Both the position numbers and the translations under genes were made by a program. A stretch of 64,000 bases of DNA from Sanguibacter hominis ATCC BAA-789 (GTDB taxonomy: Bacteria > Actinomycetota > Actinomycetes > Actinomycetales > Cellulomonadaceae): positions 248,001-312,000 of the forward strand of contig NZ_JAAXOW010000001.1 in the NCBI RefSeq assembly GCF_012396185.1. Direction: 5' to 3'. The number at the start of each line of letters is the position of its first letter. Position 1 is the first letter of the stretch. The notes below the pieces were generated by a model. That model did no database searches. It was not told the DNA's origin and saw only the letters and a list, made by a program, of their open reading frames with translations. Positions 8,582 through 17,766 of the stretch are shown piece by piece.

Positions 8582-9058
8582 ATGGCCAGGACGACACGGG
8601 ACGCCAACGCGGCGCGCCCCGCCGTCTCGCACGACGACACCCGCCTCCGCGACATCGTGACGATGCGACGTGTCCGGGACCGGATCGACCGCGAGTTCGC
8701 TTCTCCGCTCGACATCGAGGCCCTCGCCCGTGGCGTGCACATGTCTGCTGGCCACCTCAGCCGGGAGTTCCGGCGCGTCTACGGCGAACCGCCGTACTCC
8801 TACCTCATGACCCGTCGGATCGAGCGCGCGATGACGCTCCTGCGCCGCGGCGACGTGTCGGTGACCGACGCGTGCTTCGCGGTGGGCTTCTCCTCGCTCG
8901 GGACGTTCAGCACGCGTTTCACCGAGCTCGTCGGCGTGCCCCCGAGCGTCTACCGGCGGGACTCCTCCCAGGCGGCCGAGGGCATCCCCGCGTGCCTCGC
9001 CCGGCAGGTGACGCGACCGGTCAGGAATCGAGAAGCACGGAGCGGCGGACGCATCTAG
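8582..9058 (+). CDS. AraC-family regulator, DNA-binding domain only
   Basis: A 158-aa protein containing only the double helix-turn-helix of AraC/XylS regulators. The first helix pair is around SPLDIEALARGVHMSAGHLSR, the second around VTDACFAVGFSSLGTFSTRF, ending in the hallmark GVPPSVYR. There is no effector-binding domain, so signal sensing must lie elsewhere. ATG 8582 is chosen over the frame extension through tRNA-His. It directly precedes a VOC-family gene by 10 nt and its TAG stop overlaps that gene's -10 box. Small AraC proteins beside glyoxalase-like proteins are a recurrent actinobacterial pair; control of the neighbour is inferred. Confidence 0.9.
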   Translation: MARTTRDANAARPAVSHDDTRLRDIVTMRRVRDRIDREFASPLDIEALARGVHMSAGHLSREFRRVYGEPPYSYLMTRRIERAMTLLRRGDVSVTDACFAVGFSSLGTFSTRFTELVGVPPSVYRRDSSQAAEGIPACLARQVTRPVRNREARSGGRI

Positions 9059-9061
9059 CGT
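9056..9061 (+). promoter_or_regulatory. -10 box of VOC gene, overlapping AraC stop
   Basis: TAGCGT, whose first three bases are the stop codon of the AraC gene. Seven nt separate it from the ATG at 9069. Confidence 0.55.
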
Positions 9062-9068
9062 CGGCGAC

Positions 9069-9476
9069 ATGGACATCTCGATTCACTACACGTTCCTCCC
9101 CCACACCGACCCTGAGGCCTCTCTCGCGTTCTACCGCGACGTGCTGGGCTTCGAGGTCCTCAACGACGTCGGCTACGGCGACATGCGTTGGATCACCGTC
9201 GCACCTCCCGGCTCCGTGACCTCCCTCGTCCTGACCCCGCCCAACGTGGACCCGGGTCTCTCGGACGACGAGAAGCGCACGGTCCTCGAGCTCATGGCGA
9301 AGGGCGCATACGGCGCCCTGACCCTCGCGACCGACGACCTCGACGCCCTGTTCGCACGCGTGCAGGGCGAGGGCGCCGAGGTCGTGCAGGAGCCTGCCGA
9401 CCAGGACTACGGCGTGCGCGACTGCGCCCTGCGCGACCCGTCGGGCAACCTGCTGCGCATCAACCAGCGGGCCTGA
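9069..9476 (+). CDS. VOC-family (glyoxalase/bleomycin-resistance fold) protein
   Basis: A 135-aa vicinal-oxygen-chelate protein with paired beta-alpha-beta modules: HYTFLPHTDPEASLAFYRDVLGFEV at the N-terminus and YGVRDCALRDPSGNLLRINQ at the C-terminus. The family includes glyoxalases, dioxygenases and drug-binding proteins; the substrate cannot be read from sequence. It sits 10 nt behind the AraC-type regulator. The opposite-strand aldehyde dehydrogenase ends 15 nt after its stop. Confidence 0.88.
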   Translation: MDISIHYTFLPHTDPEASLAFYRDVLGFEVLNDVGYGDMRWITVAPPGSVTSLVLTPPNVDPGLSDDEKRTVLELMAKGAYGALTLATDDLDALFARVQGEGAEVVQEPADQDYGVRDCALRDPSGNLLRINQRA

Positions 9477-9491
9477 CGCCGGGCGGCCCGC

Positions 9492-10964
9492 TCACGCGGA
9501 TGGGTCGGCGGTCAGGGTGTACTTCGTCTGCAGGTACTCGTCGATCCCTTCGGCGCCGCCCTCGCGGCCCAGGCCCGAGTGCTTCCACCCGCCGAACGGT
9601 GCGGCAGCGTTGGACACGACACCGACGTTGAGCCCGACCATGCCGGACTCGAGCCGCTCGATCATCCGCTGCCCGCGCGCGAGGGACTGCGTGTACACGT
9701 AGGCCACGAGCCCGTGCGGGGTGTCGTTCGCACGACGGACCGCCTCGTCCTCGTCGTCGAACGTCGAGATCGCGAGGACCGGACCGAAGATCTCCTCGCG
9801 CAGCACGTCGGAGCCCGGCGCGACGTCGGTCAGGACCGTCGCCGGGTAGAAGCTGCCCGGTCCGTCGAGCGGTGCCCCGCCCGTGCGGAGCACCGCCCCG
9901 CGCGCGACGGCGTCCTGGACGAGCGCGTGCACCCGCGCGACCGCAGCCTCGTCGATGAGGGGTCCGATCGTCACGCCGTCCTCGGTGCCGCGGCCCGTGC
10001 GGAACGCCTCGACCTTCTCGGTCACGCGCCGCGCGAAGTCGTCCGCGACGGAGCGGTGCACGAGGAACCGGTTCGCGGCCGTGCATGCCTGCCCCGTGTT
10101 GCGGAACTTGGCCGCGAGCGCGCCCTCGACCGCGGCGTCCAGGTCGGCATCGTGAAGGACGAGGAAGGGCGCATTGCCGCCGAGCTCCATCGACGTGCGC
10201 AGCACGCCGTCCGCCGCCTGCCGCAAGAGCGACTGCCCGACGGCGGTCGAGCCCGTGAAGGACAGCTTGCGCAGGCGCGGGTCGCCCAGGATCGCCTCGG
10301 AGACCGGGCCAGTCTGCGTCGTCGTGAGGACGTTGATGACGCCCGCGGGCACGCCTGCCTCCTCGAGGATCGTCGTCAGGAGCAGCGTGGTCAGCGGCGT
10401 CGCGCTCGCCGGCTTCACCACGGCGGTGCAGCCCGCTGCGAGCGCGGGCGCGATCTTGCGCGTCGCCATCGCGAGCGGGAAGTTCCACGGCGTGACGAGG
10501 TAGCACGGGCCGACGGGGTGCTTCGTGACGATCATGCGCCCGGCCCCTTCCGGCGTCGCGCCGTAGCGGCCATGCACGCGCGCGGCCTCCTCGCTGAACC
10601 AGCGGAGGAACTCGCCGCCGTACGCGACCTCGGCGCGCGACTCGGCAAGCGGCTTGCCCATCTCGAGCGTCATGAGCAGCGCAAGGTCGTCGCTCCGGTC
10701 CTGGACGAGCTCGAACGCGCGACGCAGCGTCTCCGCGCGCTCGCGCGCGGGCGTCGCCGCCCACACTGGGAAGGCGTCGCACGCGGCGTCGAGCGCCGCG
10801 CGGCCGTCGTCGACGGTGGCGCTCGCGACCTGGGCGAGGACCTCGCCGGTCGCAGGGTCGTGCACCGCGAACGTCCCGCCGTCGGCTGCCTCGCGCCACC
10901 GCCCGCCGATGAACAGCCCGTTCGGGACGCCCTCCAGCAGCGCGCTCTCCTGCTCCTGACCCAT
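9492..10964 (-). CDS. NAD(P)-dependent succinate-semialdehyde dehydrogenase-type aldehyde dehydrogenase
   Basis: A 490-aa aldehyde dehydrogenase of the GabD type that oxidises an aldehyde, most likely succinate semialdehyde, to the acid. Asn161 lies in TPWNFPLAM, the cofactor loop in FTGSTAVGQ, general base Glu260 in ELGGNAPF and nucleophile Cys294 in NTGQACTAANR. The C-terminus has EIFGPVLAI and PFGGWKHSGLGREGG. ATG 10964 has GGAGGA upstream; the longer frame has no support. No GABA transaminase is nearby, so the true substrate is inferred from family resemblance. Confidence 0.9.
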   Translation of the reverse strand: MGQEQESALLEGVPNGLFIGGRWREAADGGTFAVHDPATGEVLAQVASATVDDGRAALDAACDAFPVWAATPARERAETLRRAFELVQDRSDDLALLMTLEMGKPLAESRAEVAYGGEFLRWFSEEAARVHGRYGATPEGAGRMIVTKHPVGPCYLVTPWNFPLAMATRKIAPALAAGCTAVVKPASATPLTTLLLTTILEEAGVPAGVINVLTTTQTGPVSEAILGDPRLRKLSFTGSTAVGQSLLRQAADGVLRTSMELGGNAPFLVLHDADLDAAVEGALAAKFRNTGQACTAANRFLVHRSVADDFARRVTEKVEAFRTGRGTEDGVTIGPLIDEAAVARVHALVQDAVARGAVLRTGGAPLDGPGSFYPATVLTDVAPGSDVLREEIFGPVLAISTFDDEDEAVRRANDTPHGLVAYVYTQSLARGQRMIERLESGMVGLNVGVVSNAAAPFGGWKHSGLGREGGAEGIDEYLQTKYTLTADPSA

Positions 10965-11036
10965 GGCTCCTCCAGCACGTCGTCGCGAAACTCGACTGTA
11001 GGCGCAGGCGTGCGGCCCCGCAGGGCGGCGGCACAG

Positions 11037-11070
11037 CCCGGCCCGGCCCCGCGTGCGGGGCCGGGCCGGG
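11037..11070 (-). terminator. Terminator of trpB2-like gene
   Basis: A perfect 16-bp GC stem (11037-11052 / 11055-11070) immediately downstream of the stop at 11077. Confidence 0.75.
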
Positions 11071-11076
11071 TGCCGG

Positions 11077-12387
11077 TCAGAGGTACGCGGAGTACGCGGG
11101 AAGGTCCAGCACACCGTTGCCGGACAGGCCGATGACGATGACCTCGCCGTCCGCGGCCGTGCGAGCGTGCGCGACGGCGCCCGCGACCGCGTGCGTCGAC
11201 TCGGGCGCGGGGATGATGCCCTCCGCGCGAGCGAACAGCAGACCCGCCGCGAACGCGTCGTCCTGCTCGACGGCGATCGCGTCCATGAGGCCGAGGTGCA
11301 CCGCGTGCGACACCATCGGGCTCATCCCGTGGTACCGCAGGCCACCCGCGTGGATCGACGGCGGGACGAAGTCCTTGCCGAGCGTGTACATCTTCATGAG
11401 CGGCGTCAGGCCCGCGACGTCGCCCGCGTCGTAGCGGTACTCCCCCTGCGTGAGCGACGGGCAGGCCGCCGGCTCGCACGCGACGAGCCGCGTCGTCGTG
11501 CCCTCGCGCAGGTTCTGCCCGAGGAACGGGAAGGTCAGGCCGGCGAGGTTGGAGCCGCCACCCGCGCATCCGAAGACGACATCCGCACCCTTCTCCCCCG
11601 CCTCCGCGAGCTGGACGAGGGCCTCCTGACCGATGACCGACTGGTGCAGCATGACGTGGTTGAGGACGCTGCCGAGCGCGTAGTGCGCCCCCGGGTCCTT
11701 GACCGCGGCCTCGACGGCCTCGGAGATCGCCATGCCAAGCGAGCCGGTCGTGTCCGGGTAGGCCTCACGCATCGCACGACCCGCGTCGGTCAGCTCGGAC
11801 GGGGACGAGTGGCACACGCTGCCGTACGTCTCCATCTGCATGCGCCGGTACGGCTTCGCGTCGTACGACGCGCGGACCTGCCACACCTCGCACGTCAGGC
11901 CGAGCAGCGCGGCGGCGAAGGAGAGCGAGGCACCCCACTGGCCCGCGCCCGTCTCGGTCGTCAGGCGCGTAGTGCCCTCGAGCGCGTTGTAGTACGCCTG
12001 CGGCACGGCCGTGTTCGGCTTGTGCGAGCCGACCGGGCTGACGCCCTCGTACTTGTAGTAGATCCGGGCCTTCGTGCCGAGCGCGCGCTCGAGGCGAGAC
12101 GCCCGCACGAGGGGCGACGGCCGCCACCCGGCGTAGATCTCACGGACCGCCTGCGGGATCTCCACGTACCGCTCGGTCGTGACCTCCTGCTCGATGAGCG
12201 CCATCGGGAACAGCGGTGCGAGGTCGGCGGGAGTGAGCGGCTCACCCGTGCCGGGGTTGAGGTGCGGCGGGACCGGCTCGGGAAGGTCCGCCGCGAGGTT
12301 GTACCAGTGCGTCGGAACCGTGGACGGCACCGCCGTCCCGAGCGGCTCGATCGCCACGGCCGGCGGCATCGCCTGGGTGTGGGTCAT
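11077..12387 (-). CDS. TrpB2-type tryptophan synthase beta chain-like PLP enzyme
   Basis: A fold-type II PLP enzyme of 436 aa in the TrpB2 branch. TrpB condenses indole and serine to tryptophan; TrpB2 proteins usually act without a classical alpha partner. The cofactor lysine is Lys123 in GSHKPNTA, the catalytic glutamate is in TETGAGQWG, and the phosphate loop is [10 protein letters not shown]. The N-terminal extension typical of TrpB2 is present ([19 protein letters not shown]). ATG 12387 has AAGGAGAG upstream. No other trp gene is in the window, so it is probably a salvage or secondary enzyme. Its start overlaps the stop of a 35-codon hydrophobic ORF. Confidence 0.9.
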   Translation of the reverse strand: MTHTQAMPPAVAIEPLGTAVPSTVPTHWYNLAADLPEPVPPHLNPGTGEPLTPADLAPLFPMALIEQEVTTERYVEIPQAVREIYAGWRPSPLVRASRLERALGTKARIYYKYEGVSPVGSHKPNTAVPQAYYNALEGTTRLTTETGAGQWGASLSFAAALLGLTCEVWQVRASYDAKPYRRMQMETYGSVCHSSPSELTDAGRAMREAYPDTTGSLGMAISEAVEAAVKDPGAHYALGSVLNHVMLHQSVIGQEALVQLAEAGEKGADVVFGCAGGGSNLAGLTFPFLGQNLREGTTTRLVACEPAACPSLTQGEYRYDAGDVAGLTPLMKMYTLGKDFVPPSIHAGGLRYHGMSPMVSHAVHLGLMDAIAVEQDDAFAAGLLFARAEGIIPAPESTHAVAGAVAHARTAADGEVIVIGLSGNGVLDLPAYSAYL

Positions 12388-12491
12388 GACTCTCCTTCGT
12401 GTTCGACCGGGTCGACCGGTCCCACGAAGCCTGCGAGACCGGACATGAGAACGGTCAGCGCTAGGGACGCCACCGTCAGTGGTGGCGCCAT
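12384..12491 (-). CDS. Possible 35-aa leader or membrane peptide upstream of trpB2
   Basis: A short ORF beginning [19 protein letters not shown], with one hydrophobic stretch, whose TGA overlaps the trpB2 ATG as ATGA. The overlap would allow translational coupling. It contains no tryptophan codon, so it is not a classical trp attenuator peptide. There is no clear ribosome-binding site and a 7-bp hairpin covers its beginning, so it may be fortuitous. Confidence 0.3.
   Translation of the reverse strand: MAPPLTVASLALTVLMSGLAGFVGPVDPVEHEGES
12468..12487 (-). promoter_or_regulatory. Hairpin/inverted repeat upstream of trpB2
   Basis: CGCCACC and GGTGGCG flank a 6-nt loop about 80-100 nt before the trpB2 start. 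It could be an operator or an mRNA hairpin. Confidence 0.4.
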
Positions 12492-12549
12492 CCGTCAAGT
12501 GCCGTGAGCAGGATCACACGGCGACCGTAGGCCAACGGCGCAACAGCAA

Positions 12550-12591
12550 GCCCGTACGTCTCGCCCACTGGACCGGGCGTCGCGTACGGGC
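12550..12591 (-). terminator. Terminator after ATP-grasp gene
   Basis: An outer 9-bp stem (GCCCGTACG and complement, 12550-12558 / 12583-12591) encloses an inner 5-bp CGCCC/GGGCG stem. It lies 35 nt after the stop at 12626. Confidence 0.6.
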
Positions 12592-12625
12592 CTCGTGAGG
12601 TGGGCGAGCCCAGGCGGAGCCAGCC

Positions 12626-13537
12626 TCAGGCGAGGCGCGCGAGCACGGCGTCCGCGAGACGGCCCGCCGCGTCGTTCTCGAACGCGAGGAACAACGACGG
12701 CTCGGTCAGCTCGAGCTCGATGATGAGCGGCTCACCCTCCGTGCCAGGCACGACGTCGACACGCGCGTACAGCAGCTCGGTGCCCGGGGCCTCCTTCGCG
12801 AGGACCTCCTTCGCGTACGCGATCGCACGGTCACCGACAGCGCGCTCCTCCGGCGTCGTCGGACGCGTGCTCATCTCCTCCTGCTTGTACAGCCCTGCCA
12901 TGCCGCGGTAGGGCCCCTGGAGCATCGCGCCCTTGCGCACCGAGTGGGAGAACTCGCCGTCGATGTAGACGAGCGCGGTCTCACCCTGCGTGTCGACCTC
13001 CATGAGGTAGCGCTGGATCATCACGTGGCGCCCCTCCTTCATGAGGGAGACGGCGTGCGAGATCGCGAGGCCGCGCGAGTGCGCCTCACCGGCCTCGTAG
13101 CGGCCCGTGTCACGCGACCCGCGCGAGACGGTGGGCTTGATGACGAAGTCCCCCGAGGCGGGCATACGGGTGTGCACGGCACGAGAGGACAGCTTGCGTG
13201 CCGGGTCGAGCCAGATCGTCGGGATCACCGGCAGGCCGGCCTCCTCGAGCTCACGCAGGTACGCCTTGTCGGTGTTCCACTCGACGAGCCCGGCGGGGTT
13301 GAGGATGCGCGGCACGCTGCGCGCCCACGCGACGAACTCGTCGCGCCGCGACGAGTAGTCCCACGTGGACCGGACGACGACAAGGTCGAACGAGGACCAG
13401 TCGACCTCCGGGTCGTCCCAGACGGCGGCCACGACGTCAGCGCCACGCTCGCGCAGCGCGCGCAGCAGGAGCTGGTCGTCCTCGGCCAGGTCCGGGTGGA
13501 AGTTGCAGGTCGCCAGTGCGATGCGTGCGGTGCTCAC
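12626..13537 (-). CDS. ATP-grasp ligase of unknown substrate
   Basis: A 303-aa ATP-grasp fold protein. The N-terminal part (ARIALATCNFHPDLAEDDQLL, VVVRSTWDY) resembles the DcsG/glutathione-synthetase-like group. The central ATP-binding region carries FVIKPTVSRGSRDTGRY and HVMIQRYLMEV, and the metal site appears as ARVDVV followed by IIELELTEPSLFL near the C-terminus. ATP-grasp enzymes form amide or thioester bonds through an acyl-phosphate. No neighbouring pathway gene identifies the substrates, so no specific function is assigned. Start GTG 13537 has TAGGAT 7 nt upstream. Confidence 0.82.
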   Translation of the reverse strand: MSTARIALATCNFHPDLAEDDQLLLRALRERGADVVAAVWDDPEVDWSSFDLVVVRSTWDYSSRRDEFVAWARSVPRILNPAGLVEWNTDKAYLRELEEAGLPVIPTIWLDPARKLSSRAVHTRMPASGDFVIKPTVSRGSRDTGRYEAGEAHSRGLAISHAVSLMKEGRHVMIQRYLMEVDTQGETALVYIDGEFSHSVRKGAMLQGPYRGMAGLYKQEEMSTRPTTPEERAVGDRAIAYAKEVLAKEAPGTELLYARVDVVPGTEGEPLIIELELTEPSLFLAFENDAAGRLADAVLARLA

Positions 13538-13544
13538 GGACCCG

Positions 13545-13550
13545 ATCCTA
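13545..13550 (-). promoter_or_regulatory. -10 box, leaderless ATP-grasp mRNA
   Basis: TAGGAT, then CGGGTCC and the GTG at 13537. Confidence 0.6.
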
Positions 13551-13576
13551 TCCGCAGCGCACGCCTGGGGCCCGGG

Positions 13577-14362
13577 TCAGGAGCGTCGGTCGCGGCGCCG
13601 GAACGCCAGGTCGGTGGCCTCGCGGCCCGCGCGCAGGCCCTTCGCCTCGAACGAGGTCAGCACGCGCCCGTCGAAACGCGCGACGGTGCCGTCCGTCCCC
13701 GGCTCGAGCGGCTCGAAGTCGGGGCTCGCGCCGATCACCTCGATCATCTCCTCCGCGTACGGGCGCCAGTCCGTCGCGAGGCGCCACACGCCCCCCGGGC
13801 GGAGCACGCGCGCCACGAGCTCCGCGAACGACGGCGTGACGAGGCGGCGCTTGTGGTGGCGCGCCTTCGGCCACGGGTCGGGGAAGAACACCCACACCTC
13901 GTCCGCGCTGCCTGCAGGGAGCGTCGTCGCGAACACCTCGGGCGCGTTCGCCTGGACGAGCCGGAGGTTGGTGACGTCCTCGCGCTCGGCGCGCAGGATC
14001 GTCTGGGCGAGGCCAGGCAGGTAGACCTCGAGCGCGATGTGGTCGACGTCGCGGCGCGCGGCGGCAGCCGCGGCGACGCACTCCCCCATGCCCGTACCGA
14101 CCTCGACCACCAGCGGCGCCCTCCGGCCGAACACTGCCGCGACGTCGAGCTCGAAGCCCGGGTCGACCGACGTCCGCGCGATCGCGCGCGGCACGTCGAT
14201 GATCAGCCGCTCGCCCGAGCGCTCGAGCGCGTTGGCCTGCCCTGTCGAGAGCCGGCCGCTGCGCCGGATGAAGGAGACGGGCTCCGTCCGAAAGGTCCCG
14301 TAGGCAGGCTCGAGGCCTTCCGGGACGGACGAGGTCTGGGGGTCTGCGGGGGTCGCGCTCAT
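13577..14362 (-). CDS. trmB: tRNA (guanine-N7-)-methyltransferase
   Basis: An SAM-dependent methyltransferase of 261 aa that makes m7G46 in tRNA. The SAM loop is VVEVGTGMGE, and the family signature FFPDPWPKARHHKRR is near residue 165, followed by LRPGGVWRLATDW. The N-terminal ~35 residues are variable. ATG 14362 has GAGGA 5 nt upstream; the nearby TAGGGT is 9 nt away, so this message probably has a very short leader. It lies between the ATP-grasp gene and pntAB, on the same strand, without overlap. Confidence 0.95.
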   Translation of the reverse strand: MSATPADPQTSSVPEGLEPAYGTFRTEPVSFIRRSGRLSTGQANALERSGERLIIDVPRAIARTSVDPGFELDVAAVFGRRAPLVVEVGTGMGECVAAAAAARRDVDHIALEVYLPGLAQTILRAEREDVTNLRLVQANAPEVFATTLPAGSADEVWVFFPDPWPKARHHKRRLVTPSFAELVARVLRPGGVWRLATDWRPYAEEMIEVIGASPDFEPLEPGTDGTVARFDGRVLTSFEAKGLRAGREATDLAFRRRDRRS

Positions 14363-14389
14363 GATGTCCTCACCCTAGGTGACACGCGA

Positions 14390-14426
14390 ACGGGCGGAGA
14401 CCACCCGATGGTGGCTCTCCGCCCGT
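14390..14426 (-). terminator. Terminator of pntAB
   Basis: An 11-bp outer stem (14390-14400 / 14416-14426) plus an inner CCACC/GGTGG stem, 10 nt beyond the pntB stop. Confidence 0.75.
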
Positions 14427-14436
14427 CGCGGGGCGT

Positions 14437-15825
14437 TCAGAGCGCCTTGACGATGTCCTCGACGCGCTCCTTGGCGTCGCCGAAGAGCATGGAGGTGTTC
14501 TCCTTGAAGAACAGCGGGTTCTGCACGCCCGCGTAGCCGACGGCCATCGAGCGCTTGAACACGACGACCTCCTTGGCCTTCCACACCTGGAGCACGGGCA
14601 TGCCGGCGATCGGCGACCCCGGGTCGTCCTCGGCAGCAGGGTTGACCGTGTCGTTCGCGCCGATGACGAGCACGACGTCGGTCGACGGCAGCTTCTCGTT
14701 GACCTCCTCGAGCTCCTCGACGATGTCGTAGGGCACCTTGGCCTCGGCGAGGAGGACGTTCATGTGCCCCGGCAGGCGACCGGCGACCGGGTGGACGCCG
14801 AACCGGACGTCGACTCCCGCGGCGCGCAGCCGCGACGTCAGCTCCGCGACGGGGTACTGCGCCTTGGCGACCGCCATGCCGTAGCCGGGGGTGATGACGA
14901 CGGAGGACGCCTCCTTGAGGAGCTGTGCGACGTCTGCGGCGGTCGTCTCGCGGTGCTCGCCCTCGATCGCGGCGGCCGCGGGGCCGCCCTCGGTCGCGCC
15001 GAAGCCGCCGAGGATGACCGAGACGAACGACCGGTTCATGGCCTTGCACATGATGTACGAGAGGATCGCACCGGAGGACCCGACGAGCGCGCCCGTGATG
15101 ATGAGCAGGTCGTTCGAGAGCATGAAGCCCGCGGCGGCTGCGGCCCAGCCGGAGTACGAGTTGAGCATCGACACGACGACGGGCATGTCGCCGCCGCCGA
15201 TCGCGACGACGAGGTGCCAGCCGACGGCGAGGGCGATGACCGTCATGATCGCGAGGGGCCAGATCGACGGCGCCGCGATGAACCAGCCCATGAGGCCGAA
15301 GGACGCGAGGACCGCGACGAGGTTGAGCATGTTGCGGCCAGGGAGCGTCAGCGGCGACGACTTGAGGCGTGCCGAGAGCTTGCCGAACGCGACGAGCGAG
15401 CCCGTGAGCGTGATCGCACCGATGAACACGCCGAGGAACACCTCGACGAGGTGCACGGCGCCGCCGTGCGTGTCCGTGAGGTACGAGTTGAAGCCGACGA
15501 GCACTGCGGCGAGACCGACGAAGCTGTGCAGGAGCGCGATCATCTCGGGCATCTGCGTCATCTCGACGCGGCGGGCCTGCCACGTGCCGATGATCGCGCC
15601 GATGCCGAGCGCGAGGGCGATGAGGCCGGCGGTGACGCCGACGTTGCGCTCGGACTCGATGAGCGCGAGGACGACGGTCGCGGCGAGGGCGAGGCCCATG
15701 CCGACCTTGCCCGCGAGGTTGCCACCGCGGGCGGTCTCCTGCTTCGCGAGGCCCGCGAGCGAGAGGACGAACAGGATGCCGGCGACGAGGTAGACGCCGT
15801 AGACGAGCTGGGTGAGGGTGTCCAT
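14437..15825 (-). CDS. pntB: Proton-translocating NAD(P) transhydrogenase, beta subunit
   Basis: The membrane beta subunit, 462 aa, the same length as the E. coli protein. The first ~270 residues hold about nine hydrophobic helices (domain II). The C-terminal ~180 residues are the NADP(H)-binding domain III with [30 protein letters not shown] and [14 protein letters not shown]. With PntA it couples hydride transfer between NADH and NADP+ to proton movement. An AAGGAGG sits at the PntA stop, and the two genes are separated by 3 nt, so they are co-translated. Confidence 0.96.
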   Translation of the reverse strand: MDTLTQLVYGVYLVAGILFVLSLAGLAKQETARGGNLAGKVGMGLALAATVVLALIESERNVGVTAGLIALALGIGAIIGTWQARRVEMTQMPEMIALLHSFVGLAAVLVGFNSYLTDTHGGAVHLVEVFLGVFIGAITLTGSLVAFGKLSARLKSSPLTLPGRNMLNLVAVLASFGLMGWFIAAPSIWPLAIMTVIALAVGWHLVVAIGGGDMPVVVSMLNSYSGWAAAAAGFMLSNDLLIITGALVGSSGAILSYIMCKAMNRSFVSVILGGFGATEGGPAAAAIEGEHRETTAADVAQLLKEASSVVITPGYGMAVAKAQYPVAELTSRLRAAGVDVRFGVHPVAGRLPGHMNVLLAEAKVPYDIVEELEEVNEKLPSTDVVLVIGANDTVNPAAEDDPGSPIAGMPVLQVWKAKEVVVFKRSMAVGYAGVQNPLFFKENTSMLFGDAKERVEDIVKAL

Positions 15826-15828
15826 GGC

Positions 15829-17370
15829 TCAGGCCTCCTTGCGGAACATGGCGAGCATGCGGCTCGCGACGGAGAACCCGCCGAAGATGTTGATCGACGC
15901 GAACGTCGCCGCGACGACGGCGAGGACGGTCACGACGGTGTCGGTCGACCCGATCTGCAGGAGCGAGCCGACGAGGATGATGCCGCTGATCGCGTTGGTC
16001 TGGGCCATCAGGGGCGTGTGCAGCGAGTGCGTCACGCCCGTGACGACGTAGAACCCGACGACGACGGCGAGCGCGAACACCGTGAGGTGCGAGGCGAACG
16101 AGGCGGTCGAGAACGCGACGGCTGCGACGACGAGGAGCGCGGTGATCGCTCCCCCGACGACGACGCCGGTGCCCTTGCGAGCCTTCGGCGCGGCAGCCGG
16201 GGCCGGCTCGACGGCCGCAGGCGGCGCGGGCGGGGCAGCGGGCGCGACCGAGACCTGGACGGGAGGCGGGGGCCAGAGCAGCTCGCCCTCGCGCGTCACG
16301 GTGATGCCGCGCTGGACGACGTCGTCGAGGTCGAGGACGACCTGACCGTCCTTGCCCGGCGTGAGCAGCTTCATGAGGTTGACGATGTTCGTGCCGTAGA
16401 GCTGCGACGTGTGCTTCGGCATGCGGCCCGGCAGGTCGGTGTAGCCGATGATCGTCACGCCGTTGTCGGTGACGGTCTTCTCCCCCGGGACGGTCAGCTC
16501 GCAGTTGCCGCCGCCCGAGGCGGCGAGGTCGACGATCACGGAGCCGGGGCGCATCGCGGCGACCATCTCGGCGGTGATCGTGATGGGGGCCTTGCCGCGG
16601 ATGAGGGCGGTGGTCACGACGACGTCGGCGGCGGCGCTCTCGGCGGCGTAGACACGCTTGGTCGCGGCCTCCTGCTCGTCGCTCAGCGCGCTCGCGTAGC
16701 CGTCGGCGCTCTCCTGCGCCGCGGCGTCGACGCTGACGTATGTCGCGCCCATCGACTCGATCTGCTCGGCGACGTCGGAGCGGACGTCGTACGCGCGGAC
16801 GGTCGCGCCGAGGCTGCCTGCCGCGCCGAGCGCGGCGAGACCTGCGACACCCGCACCGATGACGAACACGCGTGCGGGCGGCGTCGAGCCGGCTGCGGTG
16901 ACCTGGCCGCCGAACATGCCGGCATACGCCTCGGCTGCCTCGATGATGCCGCGGTAGCCGGAGACGTTGGACATGCTCGACAGGACGTCGAGGGACTGCG
17001 CGCGCGAGATGCGCGGCACGGAGTTGAGGTTGAGGGCCGTGACGCCGGCGGCGCGCATCGCCTCGACGAGCGTCGGGTCGTCGTCGGGAGCCATGCGGGC
17101 CACGATCGTCGCGTCGGCGCGCATGCGCGCGACCTCGGCGATGGTCGGGGCGTCGACCTTGACGACGACGTCGCTGCCCCACACCGCGTCGGCGTCGCCG
17201 ATCGTGGCACCTGCCGCGACGTACCCCTCGTCGGGGATCGAGGCGTCAGCGCCCGCGCCCGTCTCGACGACGACGTCGTAGCCCAGCGCGACCAGCTTCT
17301 CGACCGTCTGCGGGGTGGCTGCGACGAGCCGCTGCCCCGGGTCGGACTCTCTCGGTACTCCGATGTGCAC
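15829..17370 (-). CDS. pntA: Proton-translocating NAD(P) transhydrogenase, alpha subunit
   Basis: A 513-aa alpha subunit. The soluble NAD(H)-binding domain I starts at [19 protein letters not shown] and contains [22 protein letters not shown] Pro/Ala-rich linker ([14 protein letters not shown]) leads to about four C-terminal membrane helices. Domain I and the membrane part are fused as in E. coli, whereas many actinobacteria and Rhodospirillum split them. GTG 17370 is preferred because AGGAG lies 8 nt before it and the conserved fold begins there; the 25 extra codons upstream are not family sequence. Confidence 0.95.
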   Translation of the reverse strand: MHIGVPRESDPGQRLVAATPQTVEKLVALGYDVVVETGAGADASIPDEGYVAAGATIGDADAVWGSDVVVKVDAPTIAEVARMRADATIVARMAPDDDPTLVEAMRAAGVTALNLNSVPRISRAQSLDVLSSMSNVSGYRGIIEAAEAYAGMFGGQVTAAGSTPPARVFVIGAGVAGLAALGAAGSLGATVRAYDVRSDVAEQIESMGATYVSVDAAAQESADGYASALSDEQEAATKRVYAAESAAADVVVTTALIRGKAPITITAEMVAAMRPGSVIVDLAASGGGNCELTVPGEKTVTDNGVTIIGYTDLPGRMPKHTSQLYGTNIVNLMKLLTPGKDGQVVLDLDDVVQRGITVTREGELLWPPPPVQVSVAPAAPPAPPAAVEPAPAAAPKARKGTGVVVGGAITALLVVAAVAFSTASFASHLTVFALAVVVGFYVVTGVTHSLHTPLMAQTNAISGIILVGSLLQIGSTDTVVTVLAVVAATFASINIFGGFSVASRMLAMFRKEA

Positions 17371-17446
17371 GTGGTGCTCCTGCAGTTCGGGCCCCACGGG
17401 ACGTCCCGGCGGGACGCCCCGCCACAGGACGAGCTTCTGAGACAAT

Positions 17447-17454
17447 TGATATCA
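17447..17454. promoter_or_regulatory. TGATATCA palindrome upstream of pntA
   Basis: An 8-bp AT-rich palindrome about 80 bp before the pntA start, equal to the core of the longer palindrome upstream of the SPFH gene. It may be an operator, or part of an AT-rich -10 region. Confidence 0.3.
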
Positions 17455-17540
17455 GCCTGCGGGCCGCCACAGGTGGGACCTCGGGCCCCGCATCTTCGCT
17501 GACAGCGGGCTCCGACCTGGACTGCGGTCAGGAAACGACG

Positions 17541-17564
17541 AACGGCACCCCGTGGGGTGCCGTT
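17541..17564 (-). terminator. Terminator of tRNA-Lys
   Basis: A 10-bp stem (17541-17550 / 17555-17564) that reads into TTCGTCGTTTCC on the minus strand. Confidence 0.85.
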
Positions 17565-17571
17565 CGGTCTG

Positions 17572-17644
<73 letters not shown>

Positions 17645-17766
17645 CCGCTCGCGGACGAGCCGCTCGCGTTCTTGCTGCCGATCGCCCGGCAACGAGAAGA
17701 AACACTACACCGGATCTGCGGCGAGACGAAATCGGCGCGATCCTGCGGCTGAGCCGGGGTCCTGCG

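Noticed and set aside
14764-17502. A 912-codon open frame on the plus strand opposite pntAB, and similar long frames at 1078-4107, 11053-12507 and 27460-29307
   Set aside because: In very GC-rich genes the strand opposite a real gene is often open. These translations are Arg/Asp/Ala/Val-rich, lack motifs and mirror well-recognised genes.
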